Shown here: positions 44,008 to 53,106 of the stretch, in pieces
How the letters are laid out: every line of letters begins with the position of its first letter
Numbering within the stretch: the stretch's first letter is position 1
Source of the DNA: Natronosalvus halobius
GTDB lineage: Archaea; Halobacteriota; Halobacteria; Halobacteriales; Natrialbaceae
DNA: 64,000 nucleotides
Assembly (NCBI RefSeq): GCF_024138145.1
Contig: NZ_CP099997.1
Coordinates: 2,914,001-2,978,000 of the forward strand
Reading direction: 5' to 3'
Made by a program: the position numbers and the translations under genes
Notes under the pieces: model-generated
What the model was told of the DNA's origin: nothing
Database searches by the model: none
What the model saw: only the letters and a program-made list of their open reading frames with translations

Positions 44008-44637
44008 ATATCTGCCATTGCGGCCATGTTACATCTAACTGGCGCTAATTAGACTCAATATATTCTCTTGACAGCGTTGGGGGTCGTTTAGTCACGGGCC
44101 AGTTTTATTATCAGCGGAGTACGCTGCTTTCAGCACCTTATTTCGGTGGTACTTTTCGACCAAGTCGAGTAAAACTGTTACCTGTTCTTCTACACTTCCA
44201 CACCTAATGTTCTCTATAGTATAATTATATAACTGAGATGGTGTGAGGTTTTGGAATTTGAATGCTTTTGGAATTAGATGTGATTACCGTTTTTAGATTG
44301 AATTACAGAATAATCAATTTTCAAAAATAGTGGGGTCTCCAACACCCCTCAATCCGAGTGTATACCGTTGATTTCCAGCAGAAAAGGGCCTGCGAAGTAG
44401 ATTCTATTCAAGAACGAATATTTGTCCTTGACTTTACAATTTCTATTTGATGGCACAAACGGCGAGTTATAGGGTGGGCATTGGACGGATGTTTGAGTTG
44501 ATTCTATGCGCTTGCTCCCGACCAACTGGATTCTAGCGTGGAGACATGGTGTGTATAGTTGTGGCCCGTTATCCTTGAACCCCATATTTATACCACATTC
44601 ACAATAATTTAATAGTAATAAATGACGTACATATATT
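44008..44637. other. Low-GC gap, mostly without genes
   Basis: About 630 bp before the next gene. The only protein-like frame is the startless fragment at 44092-44283 (minus). TATA-like sequence is abundant near 44600-44635 and may serve the gene at 44638. Confidence 0.5.
44092..44283 (-). pseudogene. Startless coding-like fragment
   Basis: The minus frame reads like protein (IPKAFKFQNLTPSQLYNYTI, then VEEQVTVLLDLVEKYHRNKV) and ends at a TGA, but between its upstream TAA and the protein-like part there is no ATG, GTG or TTG start. It may be a decayed gene end. No family is recognised. Confidence 0.28.
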
Positions 44638-44958
44638 ATGGGTTCTACAACTACTAAGGACGATTTCCCCAGCAAATCCGTAATGCACGCATTGTGTGCC
44701 GACGAGCAACGACGACTTCTCATTGAGTTCCTGTATTCACACGCGAATGGTTGGTGTACTCAAGCAGAACTTATCGATTACATCTCGGAAAACAGTGAAC
44801 AACATATGAGCCACAAAGCGATTCGTCTTAGACTCATACATAGTCATTTACCATGTCTTGAGGATATAGGCGTAATACGCTACCACAAGCAAACAAAAGC
44901 GGTCCACAATTGGGATGATGACATAGTTGAGGAATTATACGAATTAGGACACTCTTGA
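44638..44958 (+). CDS. Winged-helix-like haloarchaeal regulator
   Basis: This 106-residue protein resembles the haloarchaeal winged-helix DUF7344 type: an ALCADEQRRLLIEFLYSHAN opening helix pair, TQAELIDYISENSE, a recognition-like segment SHKAIRLRLIHSHLPCLEDI and a final VIRYHKQTKAVHNW wing. It is the last gene before the right att site. Its target may be the repeat cluster at 45025-45098, about 70 bp downstream of its stop. Confidence 0.65.
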   Translation: MGSTTTKDDFPSKSVMHALCADEQRRLLIEFLYSHANGWCTQAELIDYISENSEQHMSHKAIRLRLIHSHLPCLEDIGVIRYHKQTKAVHNWDDDIVEELYELGHS

Positions 44959-45024
44959 TTCGTCTAATCTACAGAATGCCTTTTTGAAGCGACGAAGATG
45001 AGTTCCCTTTCATAATTTTATTTC

Positions 45025-45098
45025 CACACGGTGAACCGTGTGTACCGTGTGCTGACCGTTTTCTCATTGACCGTGTGTCAAACGTTTCCAACCGTGTG
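45025..45098. repeat. Cluster of ACCGTGTG motifs with one inverted pair
   Basis: ACCGTGTG occurs at 45035, 45044, 45070 and 45091. A reverse copy CACACGGT at 45025 forms the 18-bp dyad CACACGGTGAACCGTGTG with the first. The cluster lies about 315-390 bp inside the right end of the element, where arm-type sites for recombinase or excisionase are usual. The rest of 44959-45413 has no supported gene. Confidence 0.75.
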
Positions 45099-45341
45099 TT
45101 GGGTACTAACGACAAGCCTCCATAGGAGCACCTTCCACTGATGCCCATTCAAATTAGCCACCCTCCCTGATGATATAGCTGAATTCACTTTTCGGTATTG
45201 CGTTCCAGAATATGGAGATGACCTCCAAATCCACTACCAGATTCCCAACCTGAGACCCTAAAGAATATGTAAGCTTGCCGTGATTGGTTCTTATAGACCG
45301 CATGAGGAGAGCGACCCTCGCGAGTGAACATCATCAACTCA

Positions 45342-45398
45342 ATTCCGAACCAATGTCTCTACTTAAAAAGGAGTCGACATCGTCTGTTGGTTCGGAAT
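45342..45398. repeat. 12-bp inverted repeat next to attR
   Basis: ATTCCGAACCAA (45342-45353) and TTGGTTCGGAAT (45387-45398) are perfect inverted copies separated by 33 bp. The right arm ends 15 bp before the att core. Candidate recombinase- or Xis-binding site, or a terminator hairpin. Confidence 0.7.
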
Positions 45399-45413
45399 CG
45401 TTCGATAGGATGA

Positions 45414-45426
45414 CGGGCGCGACGGG
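45414..45426. repeat. attR: 13-bp att core inside tRNA-Arg
   Basis: Identical to 27467-27479. It starts exactly at the discriminator base of the tRNA and covers the acceptor 3' strand and the first T-stem bases, so the tRNA stays intact after integration. Confidence 0.85.
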
Positions 45427-45486
45427 ATTTGAACCCGCGACATCCTGGTCCGGAACCAGGGACTCTGTCCACTGAGCTACGCGCCC
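45414..45486 (-). tRNA. tRNA-Arg (anticodon CCG)
   Basis: A 73-nt cloverleaf on the minus strand: acceptor GGGCGCG/CGCGCCC, discriminator G, D arm AGCTC...GAGTC, anticodon stem CCTGG/CCAGG with loop TTCCGGA (anticodon CCG, reads CGG), T arm GCGGG-TTCAAAT-CCCGT. No intron and no encoded CCA. It is the integration target of the element to its left. Confidence 0.95.
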
Positions 45487-45532
45487 TCGTCGGTACAGAT
45501 TGACTACGACTGTATAACGTTTCTGTCGTCGG

Positions 45533-47296
45533 CTAGTCTTCGTCTCGAGCGGTCGTTGGTTCGGTTTCGGGTTCGGCCTTGGTTGTGTTTTCTCCTACTT
45601 CGTCTCCCACTTTGCCACCGTCTCCTTTTGCTTCCGCTTCTCCTACTGCGTCGCCTTCAGCACCCACCTCGAGCCCCTGGTCCTCCCCGACATCACCCAC
45701 GTCCGCGTCGTCGATGTACTTCTCCTTCCAGGTACCGCGGGTGAACCAGGCGACCCCCACGGTGGCGCCGAGGACGTTCCCCAGGGCCATGCCGGTCCAG
45801 ACGCCGGTTTCGCCCCAGCCGAGAGCGGCCAGGGTAATCCCGACGCCAGGAATCGTGACCGACCAGGAGAACGCCAGCACGAGGACGCTCACGACGCGAC
45901 CGACCCAGAGGGTGAGCATCGAGATGACCATCGCGGTCTTCGTGTTGCCGGCGCCGCGGAAGGCGCCGAGGATCACCTGTGAGACACCGATAAAGGCGAA
46001 CTCGACGGAGCGGATGCGGACGTACTCGACGCCGTAGGCGATGGTCGCGGGGGCGTCGGGGACGTCGCCGAGGAAGACGCTAACGATGGGTTCGGTGAAG
46101 GCGACGGCGATCACGGCGACGACGACCATTACGCCGGCGCCAGTCGAGGCGGCGAGCCAGACCGAGCGTTCGGCGCGGTCGCTCCGGTCGGCACCGAGGT
46201 TCTGGCCGACCATGGTGTCGATGGCGCGGCCGAGCCCCATCGCGGGCAGGAAGACGAGCGAGATCAGCCGGTTGCCCAGGCCGTAGGCGGCGACCACCGG
46301 CGGCGAGAACGTGACGATCATGGCGGTGAGCGTGATCATCGCCATCGCGCTCGTGGTCTGTTCGACCGTGCTCGGCACGCCGAGGCGAACGATGTCCCCG
46401 ATGATCTCGCGGTCCAGTGGAAGGTGCTCGAAGCGCACGGCCGGCCCGCTCGCGGTGGTGAAGAGGATCCACAGTCCCATCACGGTCGCGACGCCACGGG
46501 CGGCGATCGTCGCGAACGCGGCGCCCTGGATCCCCAGGCCAGAAAAGCCGGTCCAGGCGTAGAGGGCGGCCTCGAGGCCCTCGAGGTTGAGCCAGACGAA
46601 CAGGGGGTTGTCGGCGAACCCGAAGATGAAGAACGGGTCGAGCAGGACGTTGAGGAAGACGGAGACGACCATCACGAGCATCGGGGTTCGGGTGTCGCCG
46701 TAGCCGCGCATGAGCGCCGAGAAGACGAAGAAGCCGAACATGAGGGGGATGCCGAGAAAGATGACCTCCATGTAGTCTGCGGCCAGCGGAATCACCGACG
46801 CGGCGGTCTCCTGGTCGCTGGGCAGGAGCTCGAGGGCGGGGCGGGTGTAGAAGTAGCCGGCGATGCCGATGAACACCGAGAGGAGGCCGACGAACGAGAG
46901 GGTCTGGCCGGCGACGAGACCCGCGGATCGATCCCCTTTTGCACCGGTGTACTGAGCGACGAGAATCGCGCCGGCGGTGGTGAAGCCGCCGGCGATAGCG
47001 ATAAGTAAGAATATGAGCGGGAAGGCGAGGCTGATCGCGCCGACGGCCTCGGCGGAGAGCCGGCCGAGGTAGAGAGTGTCGACGACGTTGTAGGTGACCT
47101 GCAGCAACTGGATGACGACGATGGGCCAGGCGAGGCGAAAGAGCGGTCGGACGAGGCTGCCCTCGGTGATCGATGCGCTGGTGTCGGCGGGAGTGTGGTC
47201 GGCTGGGGCGTCGTCGTTGCCATCGTCGCCGACGTCGGCGTCGCCGTCGCCGTCCTGGACTGGCCGGTCGCTCGAGGCGTCTGACTCGTCGCTCAC
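45533..47296 (-). CDS. MATE family efflux transporter
   Basis: This 587-residue transporter has about 12 membrane helices in two halves. Typical MATE segments are LFRLAWPIVVIQLLQVTYNVVD at the start, IFLGIPLMFGFFVFSALMRG, GLGNRLISLVFLPAMGLGRA and GAFRGAGNTKTAM. Acidic N- and C-terminal tails (about 45 and 60 residues) are haloarchaeal additions. The start is a GTG at 47296. It would export drugs or metabolites using a cation gradient. It is downstream of the tRNA-Arg gene. Confidence 0.9.
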   Translation of the reverse strand: MSDESDASSDRPVQDGDGDADVGDDGNDDAPADHTPADTSASITEGSLVRPLFRLAWPIVVIQLLQVTYNVVDTLYLGRLSAEAVGAISLAFPLIFLLIAIAGGFTTAGAILVAQYTGAKGDRSAGLVAGQTLSFVGLLSVFIGIAGYFYTRPALELLPSDQETAASVIPLAADYMEVIFLGIPLMFGFFVFSALMRGYGDTRTPMLVMVVSVFLNVLLDPFFIFGFADNPLFVWLNLEGLEAALYAWTGFSGLGIQGAAFATIAARGVATVMGLWILFTTASGPAVRFEHLPLDREIIGDIVRLGVPSTVEQTTSAMAMITLTAMIVTFSPPVVAAYGLGNRLISLVFLPAMGLGRAIDTMVGQNLGADRSDRAERSVWLAASTGAGVMVVVAVIAVAFTEPIVSVFLGDVPDAPATIAYGVEYVRIRSVEFAFIGVSQVILGAFRGAGNTKTAMVISMLTLWVGRVVSVLVLAFSWSVTIPGVGITLAALGWGETGVWTGMALGNVLGATVGVAWFTRGTWKEKYIDDADVGDVGEDQGLEVGAEGDAVGEAEAKGDGGKVGDEVGENTTKAEPETEPTTARDED

Positions 47297-47377
47297 TGGT
47301 TGAGGATGTAGGAGGAGGACAATGAACGTTCTGAACCTGCCGTGTTGCCGCGATTTATCGGTCGCGTTCGAGGAGCC

Positions 47378-48232
47378 CTACTCGACCAGTCGCTCGATTT
47401 CGGTGACCAGGATGTCGCTCGCGCCGGCGTTCTTCACGTCGGTGATAGTCTCGAACACCTCGCGCTCGTCGACGACGGCGTGGACGGCGACGGACTCGCC
47501 GCCGCCGTTGGCGATGTCCATGATCGTCGGGCCACCCATGCCGGGGATGACTTCGCGGACGTCCTGGAGCCGGTCTCTGGGAACGTTCATCATCAGGTAC
47601 CGTTTGCCGTCGGCGGCCAGCACCGACGAGAGTGCGGTTCGAATCTCTTGTACCTTGGGTTCTTCGAGGACGTCCTCGCGGGCGAACAGGCGGACGGAAC
47701 TCGAGAGGACCTCCTCCACGATGGCGAGGCGGTTCATCTTCAGGGTCGTCCCCGTGCTGGTGATGTCGACGATGGCGTCGGCCATCTCGACGTGCGGCGT
47801 CAGCTCGGTCGCGCCCGTAACCTCGACGATTGCGGGTTCGAGCCCGCGTTCGTCGAAGAACTGCCGGGTGACGGTCGGGAACTCGGTGGCGACGGTCTTG
47901 CCCGCCAGGTCTTCGACGGTGTCGATGTCTCCGTCCTCGGGCGCCGCGAGCACGAGTCGACAGCGGCCGAACTCGAGGTCGAGCAGTTCCGAGACGGTGG
48001 CGATGTCGGCTTCCCGGTACTGGTCGTAGCCGGTGATTCCGAGGTCGGCTGCCCCGTCGGCGACGTACTCGGGGATGTCGGCGGCCCGGGCGAAGAGGAT
48101 GGTGACCTCGGGGTCGACGGTGTCGGCGTAGAGCTTTCTGGCGGCGCCGTTTTCGAGGTGGAGGCCGGCCCGCTCCAGGAGGTCGATGGTCGGGTCGTGC
48201 AGGCGGCCCTTGTTGGGGACGGCGAGACGCAT
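47378..48232 (-). CDS. hisG: ATP phosphoribosyltransferase (long form)
   Basis: This enzyme catalyses the first step of histidine biosynthesis: ATP plus PRPP to phosphoribosyl-ATP. It is 284 residues long, matching the HisG long form with a C-terminal regulatory domain. Key segments: [38 protein letters not shown], the PRPP-type [12 protein letters not shown] and [12 protein letters not shown]. The last ~75 residues ([26 protein letters not shown]) are the histidine-binding domain. No other his genes are nearby. Confidence 0.95.
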   Translation of the reverse strand: MRLAVPNKGRLHDPTIDLLERAGLHLENGAARKLYADTVDPEVTILFARAADIPEYVADGAADLGITGYDQYREADIATVSELLDLEFGRCRLVLAAPEDGDIDTVEDLAGKTVATEFPTVTRQFFDERGLEPAIVEVTGATELTPHVEMADAIVDITSTGTTLKMNRLAIVEEVLSSSVRLFAREDVLEEPKVQEIRTALSSVLAADGKRYLMMNVPRDRLQDVREVIPGMGGPTIMDIANGGGESVAVHAVVDEREVFETITDVKNAGASDILVTEIERLVE

Positions 48233-48708
48233 TTACTGGTCATTGGATGCGCGGCGGGAACTGTCTTTCCATCGCAACTGCTCCGCGTTTGCCCGATTCA
48301 GGCGAGGTCGCATCGTCCCGAGTCGACGGAGAAATCGCCAGCTCGATTAGTCCGATTCCGGGAATCGGCTCTCGAGTACACTGATTACGGAACGGTTAAC
48401 GGAAATTGAGAGGGAAGTGAGTCGAAGGCCTACAGTCGACTGTCGAGACGTGGAAACTAATCCGCGGTCGAGATTTTTCTGGCCCGTCTCGAAAACACTC
48501 TAGTGAAGCGGGCGACCGAGGTTTCATCGCTTTCGAAGCGGGCAACGGCTCGATTACTCCAGCGAGTCCATCACTCAGCTCTCGATCGGTAAGCGCACTT
48601 TTACCCGTTCGTAGTCGATTGCATCCGTCAGTTTCCGGTTTCTAATATCGATCTTTGGACGAAACGATCCGCCTCGCTTTACGTCCGACCGTGCATCTCG
48701 AAGGTGTT
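48233..48708. other. Intergenic region, no supported gene
   Basis: About 475 bp between divergent hisG and the PRC-barrel gene. No conserved open frame or RNA was recognised. Promoters for both directions are expected here. Confidence 0.5.
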
Positions 48709-50184
48709 ATGGACGAACCCACAGACCAACCCCAGGAGAGTCGATTGTCGGCAGACCGAGAGACGATCCGCCGCTGGGCGGACGAACACACCGCGACCCC
48801 CGTTCGACACGAGGACGAACCGGATCGCTATCGCATCCTCCCGGAGTCCGAAACGATGGGGTCCCACGAGACGGTCGAGTGGGACGATTTCTTCGGCCGA
48901 CTCGACGAAGGCGACCAGGTCGTAATCTACCACGGTACGGAGGCGTCCGACCCCTTCGAAGTGACCCGTCGCGAAGAGGCCCTCACGCGAAGCAGCGTCG
49001 ATCGAGAGGACCTGAAAGAGCGCCTCCTGGAGGGCGAGACGGTGACGACGGAGATTACCGAGACCACCGTCGTCGAGAGCGTCGTCGTCGAGGAGACGAG
49101 TATCGAGAGCGAACTCGTCGACACCGAGGTGATCGACGAGAGCGTGGTCGACGTCGAACTCCTGCAACGTGAGTGTACGGGCTGTACGCTCGTCGACGAG
49201 GGAGGGAGTGATCGTGATCACGCGGACTGGTTCGACGAGGACCGTTACTACGACGCGGTCGACCGTACGGGGTCAGAGCCCGTGCCCGCAGACACCGGGG
49301 CAGGCTCCATCGAGTCCACTACCGACGTCCCGTACTCCGCCGAACTCGACGTCGAGGAGATGTGGTCGGTCACTCGCGAGTTCACCGAACGATTCACTGT
49401 CGAGAGCCACGTCGCGGGCACCGATGTGGTTGAAACCGACACCGTCGAGGACCGCGACATCGATATCGAGGGACTCCAGCGCACAATCGCCGAGAGCAAT
49501 CTTCTCGACGTCGACGTGTCGACCGACAACGTGCTCACGGAGTACGAGATCGAATCCGAGGTGAGGGAAGACAACCGAATTCACACCTACTTCACCCGCG
49601 AACACGTCGTCGAGGACGAGGTGGTCGACCGGAAGCGCCTGTACGCCGACGTGACCGGAGGCGAACTCCTGGCGATGGAGACCGTTCACACCGAGGACAT
49701 CGTTACCGAGGAATCCGGAACGATGCCGACCGGCACGACCGAGGGCGGGGTCGTCGAGGGTGCCGAAGGGGAGTCGATGGGAGCTACCGAAGAGGAACCG
49801 ATGGGGGCTACCGAAGAGGAACCGATGGGGGCTACCGAAGGAGAACCGATGGGGGCCACCGAAGGAGAACCGATGGGGGCCTCTGAAGGTGAATTTACGG
49901 AGGGGGCCGAGCGAGTAACCCTCTCCGACGACGAAATCGGAAAAGCGGTCGTCGACACCGCGGGCGAGGAACTCGGAATGGTTACCGACGTCGAAGACGG
50001 CGGCGAAACGATGTACGTCGATGCCCACCCGGGGATCACCGAGAAGATCAAAGCCGCGCTCGACTGGGGCGACGTCAACGACGATGCCTTCCCCGTCGAT
50101 GCCACGGAGATCGAGCGCGTGACCGACGACCAGGTAGTACTCAAAGGAGCCGAGGAGCTCGGATCGGACGAGAACTCGATGTAG
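48709..50184 (+). CDS. PRC-barrel protein with octapeptide repeats
   Basis: This very acidic 491-residue protein has an N-terminal domain of about 90 residues, long Glu/Val/Thr-rich beta-type segments (TTEITETTVVESVVVEETSI) and five EPMGATEG-type octapeptides encoded at 49771-49890. A C-terminal PRC-barrel follows (IGKAVVDTAGEELGMVTDVE to DDQVVLKG). PRC-barrels mediate protein interactions in RNA metabolism and other contexts; the role here is unknown. The ATG at 48709 has AAGGTG just upstream; an 18-residue longer start is rejected. Confidence 0.7.
   Translation: MDEPTDQPQESRLSADRETIRRWADEHTATPVRHEDEPDRYRILPESETMGSHETVEWDDFFGRLDEGDQVVIYHGTEASDPFEVTRREEALTRSSVDREDLKERLLEGETVTTEITETTVVESVVVEETSIESELVDTEVIDESVVDVELLQRECTGCTLVDEGGSDRDHADWFDEDRYYDAVDRTGSEPVPADTGAGSIESTTDVPYSAELDVEEMWSVTREFTERFTVESHVAGTDVVETDTVEDRDIDIEGLQRTIAESNLLDVDVSTDNVLTEYEIESEVREDNRIHTYFTREHVVEDEVVDRKRLYADVTGGELLAMETVHTEDIVTEESGTMPTGTTEGGVVEGAEGESMGATEEEPMGATEEEPMGATEGEPMGATEGEPMGASEGEFTEGAERVTLSDDEIGKAVVDTAGEELGMVTDVEDGGETMYVDAHPGITEKIKAALDWGDVNDDAFPVDATEIERVTDDQVVLKGAEELGSDENSM
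49771..49890 (+). repeat. Five 24-bp tandem repeats within the PRC-barrel gene
   Basis: Units begin at 49771, 49795, 49819, 49843 and 49867 and encode variants of EPMGATEG/ESMGATEE. Copy number is a multiple of three bases, so changes keep the frame. Confidence 0.9.
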
Positions 50185-50372
50185 CCCGGTCGCGTAATTT
50201 CGCCCGCTGTGTTCTTCGAGCGGCGGGTTCTTTTTCGAGACGACGAGTGGCCCACTCACTTTCACTTCATCAATCCACCGGGCGTGGTGGTTTACAATCG
50301 AAATTCGGATGGTGGAATAACGTGTAATTGAAAGGCACAACTCGCTTGAATCCGTAGCCCGTAGTCTCCACC

Positions 50373-53018
50373 ATGACGAAACGACGCGCCCACCTCGAAA
50401 TCACCGGAATGTCCTGTGCGACGTGTTCGGGGACCGTCCAGGACGCCCTGAGCGATCTCGAGGGGGTCGAGGAGGCGAGCGCGAACTTCGCGACCGACGA
50501 GGGGGTCGTCGCGTACGATCCCGACGTGGTCAGCCTGGAGGCGATCGTCGAGGCGGTATCGAACGCGGGCTACGAGGTCGCGACCGAAACCACCTCGATT
50601 CCCGTAATGGGGATGTCCTGTGCAACCTGTTCGGGGACCGTCCAGGAGGCGACGGAGGCCCTTCCCGGGGTCGTTGCGGCGGACGTGAACTTCGCCTCGG
50701 ACGAGGCCCGGATTCGATACAACCCGTCGGACGTCTCGCTGGCCGAAATCCGACGAGCGATCGAGGAGGCGGGGTACGAACCTGCGGGCGGCGAGGACGA
50801 GGAAGACGAGGGCCAGCGCGAGCGCGCTGTCGAGCGCGAACTGTCCCGGCAGCGACGGCTGGTGATCGGCGGCGGCCTGCTCACCCTGCCGTTCGTCCCG
50901 ATCATGCTCGCGATGCTCGGGCTGATCCCGCCTCTCCACGAAGTGCTCGGAATCGGCGAGGGAGTCGTCGACTGGACCGAGTTCGCCATCGCGACGGTCA
51001 TGATGGCGACCCTCGGCCGCGAGTTTCTCGTCGGCGCCTATCGTGCGTTTGCGCACAACCGACGGGCGAACATGGACACCCTCGTCGCCGTCGGCACCCT
51101 CGCGGGCTACGTCTATTCGACGGCCGTGCTCACGATCGGGTTGACCGGCAACCTCTACTTCGAGGCTGTCGCGTTCATCCTCTGGTTCATCACGCTGGGC
51201 AACTGGCTCGAGGTCCGCTCGAAGGCGCGGGCGGGCAACGCCCTGCGGGAACTCCTCGAGATGGAGGCCGAGGACGCCACGGTCGTGCGAGACGGTACTG
51301 AAGTGCAGGTCCCCCTCGAAGACGTCCAGGTCGGCGACGTACTCAAGGTCAGACCGGGCGAGCGGATTCCGACCGACGGCGTCGTCCGCGAGGGCCAGAG
51401 CGCCGTCGACGAGTCGATGCTGACCGGCGAATCCGTTCCCGTCGAGAAGGGCGAGGGCGACGACGTCGTGGGGAGCACGATCAACGAGAACGGCGTCCTG
51501 CTGGTCGAGGCGACCAAAGTCGGCTCCGAGACGGCCTTACAACAGATCGTCGACCGGGTCAAGGAGGCCCAGTCGCGCCAGCCCGAAATACAGCGGGTGG
51601 TCGACACAGTGAGCGCCTACTTCGTCCCCGCGGTGATCGTCAACGCCGTGGTCTGGGCGGTCCTCTGGGCGCTGTTCCCCGACGCCCTCCACGGCGCCTC
51701 GGCCTGGCTCGGCTCCTGGATCCCCATCCTCGAGCCGGTCGGGGGCGGCCCGGTTGTGGGCGGCGTGCCCGTCCTCGAGTTCTCGGTCGTCGTGCTCGCC
51801 TCAGCGCTGTTGATCGCCTGTCCCTGCGCGCTCGGGCTGGCGACGCCCGCGGCGACGATGGTCGGATCCACGCTGAGCGCGACCAACGGCGTCCTCTTCA
51901 AGGGCGGCGACGTCCTCGAGCAGGTCCGTGGGATCGACACCGTCGTCTTCGACAAGACCGGGACGCTGACCCACGGCGAGATGACGCTGACCGACGTGGT
52001 CGTCCTGCACGACGAAGCGAGCGGAGTCGCAGCGGACGGCGGTACCGACTCCCGCGCCGACGGCGGCCTCCTCGAGACGCGCGAGGAATCCCTCGAATCG
52101 TTCGTCCTGGGGGCCGCGGCGGCCGCCGAATCGGGCTCGGAACACCCCATTGGACGCGCCATCGTCGAGGGCGCCACTGAGCGCGGCGTCGAGATGGGTG
52201 ACCTGGAGGACTTCGAGAACGTCCCCGGTCACGGGATCCGCGCGGAGACGGTCCGCGGGACGGTCGTGGTCGGCCGACGAAAGCTGCTCGAGGACGAGGG
52301 GATCGACCCCGAGCCAGCCGAAGAGACCCTCGAGCGCCTCGAGCGCGAGGGGAAGACCGCGATTCCGGTCGCCGTCGACGGCGCGTTGCTGGGCGTCGTC
52401 GCGGTGGCGGACGAGGTTCGCGAGAGCGCGACGGAGACCGTCGCCGCCCTGCGAGCGCGGGGCATCCAGGTCGTCATGCTGACCGGCGACAACGAGCGAA
52501 CCGCTCGAGCGGTCGCGGAGCGAGTGGGTATAGACCCCGAGAACGTCCGGGCAGGCGTGCTGCCGGAGGACAAGGCGGACCACGTCGAGGACCTACAGTC
52601 GGCTGGCGGCGACGGCAGCGACGGCACGCGAGTGATGATGGTCGGCGACGGCGTCAACGACGCCCCCGCGCTCACGACGGCCCACGTCGGTGTCGCCATC
52701 GGGTCCGGGACCGACGTGGCCATCGAATCGGCCGACGTAACGTTGATGCGTGACGACCCCGCCGACGTACTCAAGGCGATCCGCATCTCGGAGGCGACGA
52801 TCACGAAGGTTCGACAGAACCTCTTCTGGGCGTTGATCTACAACACCACGCTGATTCCGATCGCCTCGCTCGGACTGCTCAACCCCGCCCTGGCCGGCCT
52901 GGCGATGGCGACCTCGAGCGTGAGCGTCATGACGAATAGCCTCTCGTTCGCCGCCTACGATCCCCACGAGGACTACCGACCGCTGGTTACGCGCCCGCTC
53001 GAGTGGCTTGGTCGGTAG
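50373..53018 (+). CDS. copA: Copper-translocating P1B-type ATPase
   Basis: This 881-residue exporter of Cu(I) carries two N-terminal heavy-metal domains with GMSCATCSG (about 12-20 and 80-88), eight predicted membrane helices, TGES (351-354), the CPC metal site ACPCALG (482-488), DKTGTLTH (527-534), the HP locus SEHPIG (589-594) and the hinge [10 protein letters not shown] near 755. The end [15 protein letters not shown] matches CopA. No metallochaperone or regulator lies beside it. The stop codon is embedded in an 8-bp tandem repeat. Confidence 0.95.
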   Translation: MTKRRAHLEITGMSCATCSGTVQDALSDLEGVEEASANFATDEGVVAYDPDVVSLEAIVEAVSNAGYEVATETTSIPVMGMSCATCSGTVQEATEALPGVVAADVNFASDEARIRYNPSDVSLAEIRRAIEEAGYEPAGGEDEEDEGQRERAVERELSRQRRLVIGGGLLTLPFVPIMLAMLGLIPPLHEVLGIGEGVVDWTEFAIATVMMATLGREFLVGAYRAFAHNRRANMDTLVAVGTLAGYVYSTAVLTIGLTGNLYFEAVAFILWFITLGNWLEVRSKARAGNALRELLEMEAEDATVVRDGTEVQVPLEDVQVGDVLKVRPGERIPTDGVVREGQSAVDESMLTGESVPVEKGEGDDVVGSTINENGVLLVEATKVGSETALQQIVDRVKEAQSRQPEIQRVVDTVSAYFVPAVIVNAVVWAVLWALFPDALHGASAWLGSWIPILEPVGGGPVVGGVPVLEFSVVVLASALLIACPCALGLATPAATMVGSTLSATNGVLFKGGDVLEQVRGIDTVVFDKTGTLTHGEMTLTDVVVLHDEASGVAADGGTDSRADGGLLETREESLESFVLGAAAAAESGSEHPIGRAIVEGATERGVEMGDLEDFENVPGHGIRAETVRGTVVVGRRKLLEDEGIDPEPAEETLERLEREGKTAIPVAVDGALLGVVAVADEVRESATETVAALRARGIQVVMLTGDNERTARAVAERVGIDPENVRAGVLPEDKADHVEDLQSAGGDGSDGTRVMMVGDGVNDAPALTTAHVGVAIGSGTDVAIESADVTLMRDDPADVLKAIRISEATITKVRQNLFWALIYNTTLIPIASLGLLNPALAGLAMATSSVSVMTNSLSFAAYDPHEDYRPLVTRPLEWLGR

Positions 53019-53073
53019 GTCGGTAGATCGGTAGGTCGGTAGGTCGGTAGATCAGTAGATCGGTAGATCGGCA
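53010..53073. repeat. Eight 8-bp tandem repeats over the copA stop
   Basis: Units of GGTCGGTA or GATCGGTA run from 53010 to 53073 with single-base variants. The copA TAG (53016-53018) lies within the first two units, so the repeat could alter the C-terminus if copy number changes. It also fills most of the 88-bp gap before the glmS stop. Confidence 0.85.
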
Positions 53074-53106
53074 AATCGATGGGTCGAGTCTCGACGAGTC
53101 AAACTG

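Larger units (their letters stand above)
27467..45426. mobile_element. Integrative element at tRNA-Arg(CCG), about 18 kb
   Basis: The region is bounded by exact 13-bp direct repeats (27467-27479 and 45414-45426). The right copy is the discriminator, acceptor stem and start of the T stem of tRNA-Arg(CCG). An integrase begins 105 bp inside the left repeat. Base composition is visibly AT-richer than both flanks, except for the GHKL gene. Contents include three tyrosine recombinases, an MCM helicase with a candidate origin, a restriction-modification module, a TBP, an eS6-like protein, an HEPN-type protein and several small winged-helix proteins. No virion genes were recognised. Class: integrated plasmid or virus-satellite-like element (inference). 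Confidence 0.88.

Noticed and set aside
27467-45426. Provirus
   Set aside because: No capsid, spike, portal, terminase or packaging ATPase gene could be recognised; plasmid-like or satellite-like element preferred.
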